Assembly (NCBI GenBank): GCA_937943605.1
Contig: CALEAW010000040.1
Location: 1 to 61,620, forward strand
Direction: 5' to 3'
Source of the DNA: an uncultured Sutterella sp.
Lineage (GTDB): Bacteria > Pseudomonadota > Gammaproteobacteria > Burkholderiales > Burkholderiaceae_F
DNA: 61,620 nucleotides
Shown: one piece after another, positions 1 through 8,521 of the stretch
Layout: the number at the start of each line of letters is the position of its first letter
Numbering within the stretch: the stretch's first letter is position 1
Made by a program: the position numbers and the translations under genes
Notes under the pieces: generated by a model
The model's database searches: none
Seen by the model: only the letters and a program-made list of their open reading frames with translations
Told to the model about the DNA's origin: nothing

Positions 1-196
1 TTTTTTGACCTTGTTGAGAAGCCAAATTGTAAAAGTACGTGTATAGGGAGCGTACTCTGATGATAAGGGCTGGCGAGTAATTCTTACGGCACTTGATGGT
101 GCTCTTGAGGCCATAAAAAACGTCTTTGGCGAAAATAAGCAGACGATTTCTCAATGCACGGGATCCTGTTATGGTCCTGAAATCGATGAAAACTAT

Positions 197-1315
197 TTGA
201 TTTCGAAAATCAACATGTTGAAGGAGATGTTGGGGTCAAGAGATGAAATGTCGATGAAGCTCCAAAAAGAGGAGTTTGCTTCTTATGCAGTAAGGTTAGA
301 TCGTTGGAGCTCAGAGGCGGTTAATAATTTATTGAATAGTTCTTATTCGACGACGGTCTCACTATCCCTGTTTTTGTTGCTTGATGATATTGAGAAGTTT
401 GTTTTAACCAAAACTAAGCCGTTTTCGACAGACTTTTACTTCATGGAAATTAAGCGAATACGTGGAGAGATTTCTACTTTATCGGCAAAGCTTAAAGATG
501 AAGAGAAAGATGCAGGGAATATTCACGAAAAGCTTACAGAGATCCTCAATGCGCATAGAGCGGCCCTGGCGTTGCCTGAAACCCTAACGTCTTTGCAAGA
601 GGCTCGCAATAAAGCAAAGTCGTTACAAGATGATGCTGATAGTAGCTCTAAGGTTCTCAAAGAATTCGCTGATTCAGCAAATGACCACAAAAAATATATA
701 GCTCAAAGACAAGCAGAGATAGATTACATCTTGAAGCAATGCTCAGAGGCGATTGTAGCTTCAACAGGGGTTGGATTGGCCAAAGCGTTTTCTGCTAGAG
801 CAAAAGCTTTGACGAAGCAAAGTTATTTGTGGTTAGGAATCTTGGTAGCATCGTTGGTAGTCGTTGTCAAGCTTGGTTTGTGTCGAGCTTCAGAAATCCT
901 GAGTATGTTTAAAGAGGTTGGTGTTGAACCAAATTTAATTGGTCTTAATATGCTCATGTCTCTGTTCATTGTTGCTGCTCCAATGTGGTTGGCCTGGATT
1001 GCAGCCAAAAGAGTGGCGCATTTGTTTAGGCTGGTTGAAGACTACGAGTTTAAGGCGGCGGTATCAACATCTTACGAAGGCTACCGTCGAGAAGCTAACA
1101 AGTTTGATGACTCAGGTTTCGCAGAAAAGGTTCTGGGATCCGCGCTTACTCGATTTGATGAACCACCATTGCGTTTTGTAGAAACCAAAGATGAAGGGCA
1201 TCCGTTGCTTGAGATGCTTGAGCGTTTGTTCTCTGCAAAGTGGAGGCTTCCCGTTGTTGATAAAAAGCCAGATGTAAAGAACGAGCCCCCTAAAGACAAT
1301 ACAGAACAGCCTTAA
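197..1315 (+). CDS. Two-TM coiled-coil protein, probable prophage cargo
   Basis: Not assigned to a named family. The protein has about 372 residues from a TTG codon, a helical coiled-coil-like middle (about 80-200), two hydrophobic segments (about 213-233 and 248-268) and a C-terminal helical part with the motif LVEDYEFKAA followed by YEGYRREA. It is more AT-rich than the phage genes after it and has its own terminator, so it looks like an independent cargo unit just before the packaging genes. The TTG start is doubtful: the same frame stays open and coding-like back to a TAG at 44-46, and frame 1 is coding-like from base 1 to about 55. The true gene probably begins left of the window and is broken by a frameshift. 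A role in defence or superinfection exclusion is a guess from position and membrane topology. Confidence 0.6.
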   Translation: MISKINMLKEMLGSRDEMSMKLQKEEFASYAVRLDRWSSEAVNNLLNSSYSTTVSLSLFLLLDDIEKFVLTKTKPFSTDFYFMEIKRIRGEISTLSAKLKDEEKDAGNIHEKLTEILNAHRAALALPETLTSLQEARNKAKSLQDDADSSSKVLKEFADSANDHKKYIAQRQAEIDYILKQCSEAIVASTGVGLAKAFSARAKALTKQSYLWLGILVASLVVVVKLGLCRASEILSMFKEVGVEPNLIGLNMLMSLFIVAAPMWLAWIAAKRVAHLFRLVEDYEFKAAVSTSYEGYRREANKFDDSGFAEKVLGSALTRFDEPPLRFVETKDEGHPLLEMLERLFSAKWRLPVVDKKPDVKNEPPKDNTEQP

Positions 1316-1330
1316 TGGCTGAAATTCGAA

Positions 1331-1360
1331 AGAGTCCTGCATAAAAACAGGGCTCTTTTT
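1331..1360 (+). terminator. Rho-independent terminator after the cargo gene
   Basis: The stem AGAGTCCTG/CAGGGCTCT is followed by a run of T. It closes the first gene before the packaging operon. The 120 bases between it and the terminase small subunit show no gene. Confidence 0.75.
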
Positions 1361-1487
1361 AATTTCAGGGTAGGGCGGGTCAAAAGTGACGCCGAAGGCC
1401 TTTGAGACCGCGCCCCCAGGCTTTTACAAGTGCGTGCAAAACTGTCCCAATTTTTTCGGGTCGCAAAAATGACTGAAGGAGGTGACG

Positions 1488-1937
1488 ATGGCTCGGCCAC
1501 GAAAGCCTACAGCGCTCAAAAAGTTGCAGGGAACGCTTCAAAAGTGCAGAACCAATCCGCTTGAGCCTCAGCCAACGCAGATGCTTCAAGAAGCGCCTGA
1601 TGAGTTGCCTCAATCGGTACGCGACATTTGGAACTATGCATTAAGCGTCGCGCCACCCAACGTACTTGCGGCGATTGATTACAGCGTCTTTGCAGTGTGG
1701 TGCGTTGCCGTTGACACTTTCAATCAAGCAAGAGAGGAAGTCGCTCGCACTGGCCTTATGTCTGAAGGTTCGATGGGACAGCCGACAAAGAATCCTGCGA
1801 TCTCGATCATGAATGATGCAGCCTATCTGATGTTGAAGGCTGCGAGTGAGCTTGGCTTCACACCTGCATCGAGGTCAAAGGTCACAGTTATAGCGAAGGA
1901 AAAAGAAAAGTCTGAGCTCGACGACATTCTCGGATAA
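1488..1937 (+). CDS. terS: Phage terminase small subunit (P27 family)
   Basis: DNA-recognition subunit of the packaging motor. The N-terminus MARPRKPTALKKLQGT and the C-terminal block with QPTKNPAISI and ELGFTPASRSKV are typical of P27-family small terminases, and the length of about 149 residues fits. The ATG at 1488 is chosen because AAGGAGG lies just upstream; an in-frame GTG at 1482 falls inside that ribosome-binding site. The large terminase follows after about 50 bases, as expected. Confidence 0.88.
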   Translation: MARPRKPTALKKLQGTLQKCRTNPLEPQPTQMLQEAPDELPQSVRDIWNYALSVAPPNVLAAIDYSVFAVWCVAVDTFNQAREEVARTGLMSEGSMGQPTKNPAISIMNDAAYLMLKAASELGFTPASRSKVTVIAKEKEKSELDDILG

Positions 1938-1988
1938 GTTTCAGTGCTTCGTTAAGTAGTTTGCTTTTGAAACGGATAAGGGGAGGTC

Positions 1989-3713
1989 ATGAAAGATTAC
2001 TGTCGCACTGCACTCGCATACTGCCGCCGGGTGGTTTCGGGTAAGCAGGTCGCGTGCGAGTACGTCAAGCTCGCATGTCAGCGACAGATCGACGATCTCG
2101 CACGTTGGAAAGGGACGAAAGCACCCTATCGTTTTGATCGAAAGAAGGCGAATCGGGTCTGTGCTTTGGTCGAATATTTTCGCCACATTAAAGGTGCTCT
2201 AGCAGGACAAAGAATTGTTCTTGAACCTTGGCAGATTTTCATCCTTACGACTGTTTTTGGATGGGTGGATCAGCAAGGTTTTCGACGCTTTAGAAAGTCG
2301 TATGTTGAGGTACCTCGAGGAAACGGTAAAAGTGCTTTGTCATCAGCTGTGAGCCTCGTGATGCTCATGGCCGACGGAGAAAAGGGTGCTGAAGTGTACT
2401 CACTAGCAACAACTAGTGATCAGGCTCGCATTGTGTTTGACGTTGCACAAAAGATGGCTCGCAAGTCACCAGACTTGCTTGAGCGTGTCGGAGCTCATGT
2501 CGGTGCACATGCGATCACAATCGAGTCAGAAGCTTCCGTATTTAAACCGCTCGCATCTGATTCGACAACACTGGACGGTCTTAATGTTCATTTCGCATGT
2601 GTTGACGAGTTACATGCTCACAAAACGCGAGATCTATATGACGTGGTAGAAACTGCTTTGGGTAAACGCCAGCAACCTTTGCTGTGGACGATTACCACTG
2701 CAGGTTTTGACACGACCGGTATTTGTTATGAAGTCAGATCAGACTTAATCGACATTTTGAAAGGTGCGCCTGGTGGTGATGCTACGTTTGGCGTGATTTT
2801 TACGATTGACGAGGGCGATGACTGGACTGACATCAAGTCAGCAGAGAAAGCTAATCCCAATTGGGGCGTCAGCGTTATGCCGAAGACGATCGCTGACCAT
2901 TTGGCCAAAGCACTTCGTCAACCTGCGTCAGCTAATAACTACAAAACAAAGTACCTCGATGTTTGGTGCGCAGCACGTTCGCCTTGGATGGACATGGAAG
3001 CGTGGGACGCTTGTTCAGACGAAGCAATGACACTTGATGACTTCGAGGGTCAGGACTGCTACATGGCAGTCGACTTGGCTTCAAAGGATGACTTAGCTGT
3101 TGTGGTTTTGTTGTTCCCGGTGATCTTGTCAGACGGGCGTGATGGTTGGGCTTGCTTTGGTAAGTACTACCTGCCGTCGGCGGCTCTAGGTGACTCTGTC
3201 GATGGTGCCGCGTCTCGTAGACCAAAGAATGCGTCGTACATAGGTTGGCGTGATGAAGGGTTGATTACAACGACTGAGGGCGCAATGCTCGATCAAAGTG
3301 TTGTTGAAGCTGACATTAGAGAGTGTTTGAGTCGCTTTGAGGTTCAGGCGATTGCTTTCGACCCGTGGCAAGCGGCGCACATGATTCGTGCTTTATCTGA
3401 TGATGGTGCACCGATCGTTGAGGTAAAGCAACGCGTTCAGTACATGAGCGAACCAATGAAATGGACGCACGCATTAGTACAAGATGGCCGTTTAAGACAT
3501 AACGGTGACCCTGTTTTTAGATGGGGGATCAGTAACGTCGTCTGTAAAGAAGACGCTAATTCAAACATTTATCCGAGAAAGGAAACAGTTGACAAGAAGA
3601 TTGACCCTGCGGTCGCTCTGATCATGGCTGTTGGTCGAACTCTCGGAATGGATAAAGAGTCAAAAGATAAAGGCTCTATGTCCGACTACTTGGAAAGCAT
3701 GGTGGTTGTATGA
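1989..3713 (+). CDS. terL: Phage terminase large subunit
   Basis: ATPase and nuclease that drives DNA into the prohead (Terminase_1 type, 574 residues). The ATPase part has the Walker A-like VPRGNGKS at about residue 108, Walker B FACVDELH at about 207, and a coupling motif ending TITTAGFD. The C-terminal nuclease fold shows acidic residues in MAVDLASKDD, IAFDPWQA and DKKIDPAVAL. GGGAGG precedes the ATG. Its stop overlaps the portal start (ATGA), so the two are translationally coupled. Confidence 0.95.
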   Translation: MKDYCRTALAYCRRVVSGKQVACEYVKLACQRQIDDLARWKGTKAPYRFDRKKANRVCALVEYFRHIKGALAGQRIVLEPWQIFILTTVFGWVDQQGFRRFRKSYVEVPRGNGKSALSSAVSLVMLMADGEKGAEVYSLATTSDQARIVFDVAQKMARKSPDLLERVGAHVGAHAITIESEASVFKPLASDSTTLDGLNVHFACVDELHAHKTRDLYDVVETALGKRQQPLLWTITTAGFDTTGICYEVRSDLIDILKGAPGGDATFGVIFTIDEGDDWTDIKSAEKANPNWGVSVMPKTIADHLAKALRQPASANNYKTKYLDVWCAARSPWMDMEAWDACSDEAMTLDDFEGQDCYMAVDLASKDDLAVVVLLFPVILSDGRDGWACFGKYYLPSAALGDSVDGAASRRPKNASYIGWRDEGLITTTEGAMLDQSVVEADIRECLSRFEVQAIAFDPWQAAHMIRALSDDGAPIVEVKQRVQYMSEPMKWTHALVQDGRLRHNGDPVFRWGISNVVCKEDANSNIYPRKETVDKKIDPAVALIMAVGRTLGMDKESKDKGSMSDYLESMVVV

Positions 3714-4942
3714 GCTTTTTATCGTCTGTATCAAAGTTCTTTTCTTGGGGCAGTGGCCTTAAAGATGAGAGAGGGATGCAGTACTTCTTCCCGTGGACAG
3801 TCGCATCTGGCCGACGCGTGCAGCTTGATGAAGCGCTTCAGGTTGGATCTGTATACGCGTGCGTTGGGCTTCTTTCTCGCACGATTGCATCGATGCCAGT
3901 ACAAGTTTATGAGTGGAGAGGCCGCAAGCGTGTTCCTGCAGAAGGAACAACTCTTTATGAGGTGTTGCATCGCTCCCCTAACTCATCGATGACTAGCTAT
4001 GAGTTTTGGGTAGCAATGATTACTCAGCTCGCATTGAGAGGGAATGCTTACGCTCAGATCGTTCGAAGTTCTGCTGGCGAGGTCGTTTCTATGTGGCCTC
4101 TCTCGGCAGACCAGATGACAGTCACTGTCGACGACAAAGGCAACTTGTCCTACGTGTACAACCGTAGTGGTGAGATGTTTGAGATTGCTCGATCTGATGT
4201 TTTGCACATCAAGGGTATGGGGAACGGTTGTATTGGTCTGTCGCCTCTTAGCTATATGTCAGGTACTGCAGCAGAAGCGCTCGATGCGCAACGGTTTGCG
4301 AATACCTTGTCAGCTCATGGCGGATCGCCTCAGGGGGCATTAACAGTCGATCACATCCTTAGCTCAGAACAGAGACAGCTCGCTCAAAGTCGAATGATCG
4401 ACTCTGTGAAGCACGGCAATCGTCTTGTCTTGCTTGAGGCTGATATGAAGTTTGTTCCGATGTCGCTAACACCGGCTGAAACACAACTCCTTGAAACTCG
4501 CAAGTATTCAAACGAAGAGGTGTGTCGTTGGTTTGGTGTGCCGCCTGTCCTTGTCGGTGTTCAAGGAGCGACGACGTGGGGCAGTGGTATTGCAGAAATT
4601 GTCGAAGGATTCGTCAAGTTCACGATTGGTCCAATGCTCACAAATATCGAGCAGGCAATCATCAAAGACCTTCTGACAAATGCTCAGATAGCTAAATATC
4701 AGATCGAGTTTAGTAAAGACGCGTTGATGCGTATGACGCCAGAAGACCGATTCAGAACATGGTCCACTGCTGTGCAGAACGGACTGATGACACGTAACGA
4801 AGTCCGTGAACTCGAAAAGCTTGACCCAGTCGAAGGCGGTGACGTGCTAACTGCTCAAACAAACTTAGCGCCGCTCAGTGCGCTTGGGAAGGTCGTGTCG
4901 ACAGAAAAACCGAAGGAAAAGATAGATGACATTAAGCAATAA
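3710..4942 (+). CDS. HK97-family portal protein
   Basis: Dodecameric vertex channel through which DNA enters and leaves the capsid. The 410 residues match HK97-type portals: an N-terminal region with YACVGLLSRTIASMPVQVYEW, a central stretch HIKGMGNGCIGLSPL, and FGVPPVLVG before a C-terminal helical region. It overlaps terL by 4 bases and the protease by 17, giving the usual terminase-portal-protease-capsid order. Confidence 0.95.
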   Translation: MSFLSSVSKFFSWGSGLKDERGMQYFFPWTVASGRRVQLDEALQVGSVYACVGLLSRTIASMPVQVYEWRGRKRVPAEGTTLYEVLHRSPNSSMTSYEFWVAMITQLALRGNAYAQIVRSSAGEVVSMWPLSADQMTVTVDDKGNLSYVYNRSGEMFEIARSDVLHIKGMGNGCIGLSPLSYMSGTAAEALDAQRFANTLSAHGGSPQGALTVDHILSSEQRQLAQSRMIDSVKHGNRLVLLEADMKFVPMSLTPAETQLLETRKYSNEEVCRWFGVPPVLVGVQGATTWGSGIAEIVEGFVKFTIGPMLTNIEQAIIKDLLTNAQIAKYQIEFSKDALMRMTPEDRFRTWSTAVQNGLMTRNEVRELEKLDPVEGGDVLTAQTNLAPLSALGKVVSTEKPKEKIDDIKQ

Positions 4943-5630
4943 AAAGGGAAAGAAGACCATCGATTTGTCTGTCGATCTAGCAAAGCTGTCGGCATTTGAT
5001 GATGGCGACAAGTGGGTGGTGAAAGGCTATGCAACCGTCTTTGATAACGAAAACGTTTACGGTTTTTCGATTTCGAAAGGCGCTTATACAAGTGTCCTTG
5101 GCAAGAATGTCAAGCCGAAGATGTTTTACAACCATCTCACTCGCTTTGGTGTGCCAATTGGAAAGTGGACGAAGTTAGAAGAAGACGAGATTGGTTTAAA
5201 GGTTGAAGGCGAACTCACGAAAGGTGTAGCACTGGCTTCTGATGTTTATGCAGCCCTGAAAGCAGGGACGGTGGACGGATTGTCCGTCAGTGTCACGATT
5301 GATGAGGTCGACGAACGTGAAGATGGTACGTTTAGCGTTACCTCTGTGTCAGAACTTACTGAAATTTCGATTTGTGCTTATCCAGCTGACGGAAAAGCAC
5401 GAGTCAGTGAAACGCTTAGCGCAGATGAGATCGATGAGTCGATTGAATGCGCGAGCACGATTAGAGATCTTGAAGCTGTCCTGCGGGATGCCGGGCACTT
5501 CTCAAAGAGACAAGCACAAAGCTTGATCTCAAAGATGAAAAGCGCATTAAGCGAAGATGCTCAGCGGGATGCTGACGAATCTAAGCGCGCTCAGGCATTG
5601 GTAGACCGACTTATGAAGGCTGCCAAATAA
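4926..5630 (+). CDS. HK97-type prohead maturation protease
   Basis: Serine protease that removes the capsid delta domain during head maturation (S78/U35 family, 234 residues). Visible signatures are VVKGYATVFDNEN near the N-terminus, the presumed catalytic His in FYNH, the catalytic Ser in DGLSVS, and ELTEISICAYPA. The C-terminal 80 residues are charged and helical, as in scaffolding-like tails. It starts inside the portal gene and directly precedes the capsid gene. Confidence 0.93.
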   Translation: MTLSNKKGKKTIDLSVDLAKLSAFDDGDKWVVKGYATVFDNENVYGFSISKGAYTSVLGKNVKPKMFYNHLTRFGVPIGKWTKLEEDEIGLKVEGELTKGVALASDVYAALKAGTVDGLSVSVTIDEVDEREDGTFSVTSVSELTEISICAYPADGKARVSETLSADEIDESIECASTIRDLEAVLRDAGHFSKRQAQSLISKMKSALSEDAQRDADESKRAQALVDRLMKAAK

Positions 5631-5653
5631 AAACTTAACGCAGGAATAAGCAA

Positions 5654-6811
5654 ATGGCTTTATCTGAATCTCAGATCCAGGCGATTCTCGATGCCGCCGA
5701 AAAGATCGAAGAAAAAATTACTCGCATCGAAGCTACTGCTGAAAAGCTCAAGGACGCTGATGCCCTCAAGGAACAGCTTGCATCTGTCGGTGCAAAGCAG
5801 GCCGAGCTTGCTAAACAATTCCTTGACATTCAGCGTGCTGGTGAAAGCAACCCCGCTGGCGCCAAGAAGGAACTTTCTCTCGGTCAGCGCTTTGTTCAGT
5901 CCGGATCGTTCAAGGACTTCGTTTCTGGCAAGAGTGCGCGTGCAACGCTCTCTGTCGACCTTGCTGCAATTACCACGCCAGCAGGCTCTGTGCCACCTGA
6001 TCGTCTCCCGGGCGTTAAGGGCAAGCCGAATCTTGCAAACGTGGTCGAATCTATGTTCCCCCACGTTGCGACGTCTTCGAACTTGATCGAGTACTTGCAA
6101 GAAAACACTTTCACGAATGGCGCAAAAGCTACCGCCGAAGGTGCCGAAAAGCCAGAAAGTCAAATCACTTTCTCGAAGAAGGAAGCGCCAGTACGCACTA
6201 TTGCGCACTGGATTCGTATTACGAAGCAACTTGCTCAGGACTCTGAAGCTGTAGCGGCTTTCATTGATATGCGTATGGCATATGGTGTTGCCCGAGCAAT
6301 TGAAAAGCAGATCTTGAGTGGTGACGGTTCTGGTGACAACCTGAGCGGCATCTTTAAGTCTGGCAACTTTGTGCCGCATGGCTTTACAGCCGACGATCAG
6401 GGTGCAGACTTCGATGGTCTCGATGCAATTCGTCGTTCTGCTGCAGTGATGTCGGTGGCTGGTTATCACGCATCTCACGTGATTTTGAATCCGCTCGACT
6501 ATGACGACATTCTTGGTAAGAAGGATAAGCAGGGACGTTACCTTTTTGGTGATCCATCCAAGTCTGCAGGATCTACCGTTTGGGGACTTCAGCCAGTGAT
6601 TTCTCCTGAGGTCACTAAGGGGCAGTTTATGGTCGCTGATCCGTTGATGGGAGGTACGGTCTACGAACGAACTGGCATCGAGCTTCAGGCCTTTGAGCAG
6701 GATGGTGACAACGTGACGAAGAACCTTATTACGGTTCGTGCAGAAAAGCGCATTGCTTTCTCTGTTGACGTTGTTGACTGCTTCGTTGGTGGCGCTCTCA
6801 AGATCGTCTAA
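5654..6811 (+). CDS. HK97-type major capsid protein
   Basis: Main head subunit, 385 residues. Residues 1-60 form a charged coiled-coil delta domain. The HK97 fold follows, with features such as PPDRLPGVKGKPNLANVVE, the E-loop region ENTFTNGAKATAEGAEKPES written here only in part, and a C-terminal P-domain ending CFVGGALKIV. Codon use is stronger and more uniform than in the neighbours, consistent with high expression. The start at 5654 follows a GGAATAAGC leader. Confidence 0.95.
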   Translation: MALSESQIQAILDAAEKIEEKITRIEATAEKLKDADALKEQLASVGAKQAELAKQFLDIQRAGESNPAGAKKELSLGQRFVQSGSFKDFVSGKSARATLSVDLAAITTPAGSVPPDRLPGVKGKPNLANVVESMFPHVATSSNLIEYLQENTFTNGAKATAEGAEKPESQITFSKKEAPVRTIAHWIRITKQLAQDSEAVAAFIDMRMAYGVARAIEKQILSGDGSGDNLSGIFKSGNFVPHGFTADDQGADFDGLDAIRRSAAVMSVAGYHASHVILNPLDYDDILGKKDKQGRYLFGDPSKSAGSTVWGLQPVISPEVTKGQFMVADPLMGGTVYERTGIELQAFEQDGDNVTKNLITVRAEKRIAFSVDVVDCFVGGALKIV

Positions 6812-6821
6812 GGAGTGAAAG

Positions 6822-7154
6822 ATGGTTGATCTCTCTCAGACCGTGTCAGCCATCTCGCTTGAAGAAGCGAAGGCGTGGTTGCGTGTCGATTATTCGGAAG
6901 AAGATCAGCTCATCAGCATGCTCATCCTGTCTGCGTCTCAGATGGTTGAAACGCGATTGCGTCGAGCCATTGTGACTCGTGGACAGGAGACTGGTATTGC
7001 GGCCACGATTGACAAGGTGCCGGGCTCGATTAAGTCCGTCATCTTGTCTCTCGTTGCCTATCAGTATGAGAACCGATCCGCAACTGATGACGAGCTTCGT
7101 GCACGCTGTATGCGTGCAGCAGGGCTTGATGGTTTCATCGATTGGAGTGCTTGA
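6822..7154 (+). CDS. Head-tail connector (HK97 gp6-like)
   Basis: Ring protein below the portal, 110 residues. The opening SLEEAKAWLRVDYSEEDQLI and the helical middle with LILSASQMVETRLRRAI match the phage gp6-like/DNA packaging family. AAGGAG lies before the ATG. It sits directly after the capsid gene, the standard place. Confidence 0.88.
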   Translation: MVDLSQTVSAISLEEAKAWLRVDYSEEDQLISMLILSASQMVETRLRRAIVTRGQETGIAATIDKVPGSIKSVILSLVAYQYENRSATDDELRARCMRAAGLDGFIDWSA

Positions 7155-7156
7155 CG

Positions 7157-7540
7157 ATGGAAATGCCTGAAATCGGGAGACTCAATCGACGCGTAACGAT
7201 CTCTATCGTGTCACATGTGCCAGACGCATCTGCAGGCTTTTCTCAACATATTGAAAAGCAGAAAACTGTTTGGGGACGATTGGAGGTTGTTGGAGCTGGT
7301 ATCTACTTCGGCACGAAGCAAATTGAAAGCACTGTTACTCACCGAGTGACCGTGCGAAGCGTCCCAGGTAGAACGCGTCCGCAAGACCTAACGACCGCAA
7401 GCACGCTCACGATTGACGGTATCGAATACCTGATTCGTCGTGTTGCTGACTTAGGTGGAGCAGAGCGTTTCACAGTCATTGACTGTGAAGAAAAGGGAGT
7501 CTCAAATGTTGGTAAGCGTATCGGTGGACGATGGCTTTAA
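7157..7540 (+). CDS. Head closure / head-tail adaptor protein
   Basis: About 127 residues. The start IGRLNRRVTI followed by VWGRLEVVGAG and RPQDLTTASTLTIDG fits the SPP1 gp16-like head-tail joining family. The ATG at 7157 is preferred over an in-frame TTG at 7142 that lies in the preceding gene; GGAG is found upstream. It probably plugs the connector ring. Confidence 0.8.
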   Translation: MEMPEIGRLNRRVTISIVSHVPDASAGFSQHIEKQKTVWGRLEVVGAGIYFGTKQIESTVTHRVTVRSVPGRTRPQDLTTASTLTIDGIEYLIRRVADLGGAERFTVIDCEEKGVSNVGKRIGGRWL

Positions 7541-7958
7541 GCGCGTCGACTATGACGGTAAAGCATTAAAAGATCCTTTGCGTAAATCGGGCTACGCGGT
7601 TCGCAAGATTGCTCGAAAGCTGATCTCACGTAAAGCAGTGTCTGATGCTGGGCAGTTCCCGGGTAAGGACACAGGCGAGATGGCTAGAAGCATCAAGGTC
7701 AAAGTGTCGCGCTCTGGATATTCCGTGCGCGTCATGCCGACCAAGACTGCCAAGATGCCTGCTTACTATCCTGCTTTCGTCGTTTATGGTCATAGAGCGC
7801 CACACAGCGAAACAACTCAGGAAGCGCGTTCGCATAAGGCTCGCGCAGGCAAGAAGGTCGCTGCACCTCGCAAAAACTTCGTGCCTGAAGCCGCTAACCA
7901 GTATGCAGACACCTTCCAAAAAGAGATGTTTGACGCGTTAGGAGATGCGATTAAATGA
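7506..7958 (+). CDS. HK97 gp10-like tail completion protein
   Basis: About 150 residues, basic, with the gp10-like feature of a Gly-Tyr-rich strand region (SGYSVRVMPTKTAK) and a YGHRAPHS segment. The ATG at 7506 has GGGAG upstream. It overlaps the head closure gene by 35 bases in another frame. Proteins of this family complete the head-proximal end of the tail. Confidence 0.75.
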   Translation: MLVSVSVDDGFKRVDYDGKALKDPLRKSGYAVRKIARKLISRKAVSDAGQFPGKDTGEMARSIKVKVSRSGYSVRVMPTKTAKMPAYYPAFVVYGHRAPHSETTQEARSHKARAGKKVAAPRKNFVPEAANQYADTFQKEMFDALGDAIK

Positions 7959-8521
7959 ACTTAACTCCCATCATCGAAGCCTTGCGACAACGTTGTCCGA
8001 GCTTTGAAAGGCGCTTCGCTGGCGCGGCAGAGTGGGCAGGTTTGACGATAGAGCAAGCGCCTGCGATGCCTGCTGCATATGTCGTGCCTCTTCGTGAAGA
8101 CGCTTCTGAAAATCAGAGTGCTAATAGCTACTACCAAACGGTCACAAACACTTTTGGCGTGATCGTGTTGGTGAGTAACGTTGCTGACGTGCGAGGGCAA
8201 GGCGCTACCGCTTCCCTTCATACGCTGCGACCTGAGCTTTTAAAGGCTCTGCTGTCTTGGCAACAAGAGCCAAGAGACGAGCACTCTGAAATCGTCTATG
8301 AAGGCGGTTCTCTGCTTTATATGGACGATGCGCGTCTAGCTTTTCAGTTTGAGTTCTCGTTCGAGACTTACTTGGACTTTAGCGACACGTATCAGAGCGT
8401 CGAGCTTGAGCAATACCCCGACTTCACTGGCATGAACGTCGATGTAGATCAAATTGAACCCTCCGCTACTGGGAAGCCAGACGGTCGACCAGAAGCACAC
8501 TTTAAGGTGGAATTCAAATGA
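7955..8521 (+). CDS. Tail terminator-like protein (Mu gp37-like position)
   Basis: 188 residues beginning MNLTPIIEALRQRCPSFERR, a helix-then-strand layout seen in tail terminators and in Mu gp37-type proteins. It overlaps the genes on both sides by 4 bases and lies just before the sheath. It likely caps tail-tube polymerisation. The C-terminal 40 residues are acidic and less conserved-looking. Confidence 0.65.
   Translation: MNLTPIIEALRQRCPSFERRFAGAAEWAGLTIEQAPAMPAAYVVPLREDASENQSANSYYQTVTNTFGVIVLVSNVADVRGQGATASLHTLRPELLKALLSWQQEPRDEHSEIVYEGGSLLYMDDARLAFQFEFSFETYLDFSDTYQSVELEQYPDFTGMNVDVDQIEPSATGKPDGRPEAHFKVEFK

Noticed and set aside
5660..6478. 272-codon minus-strand ORF over the capsid gene
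   Set aside because: Antisense shadow of the major capsid gene.
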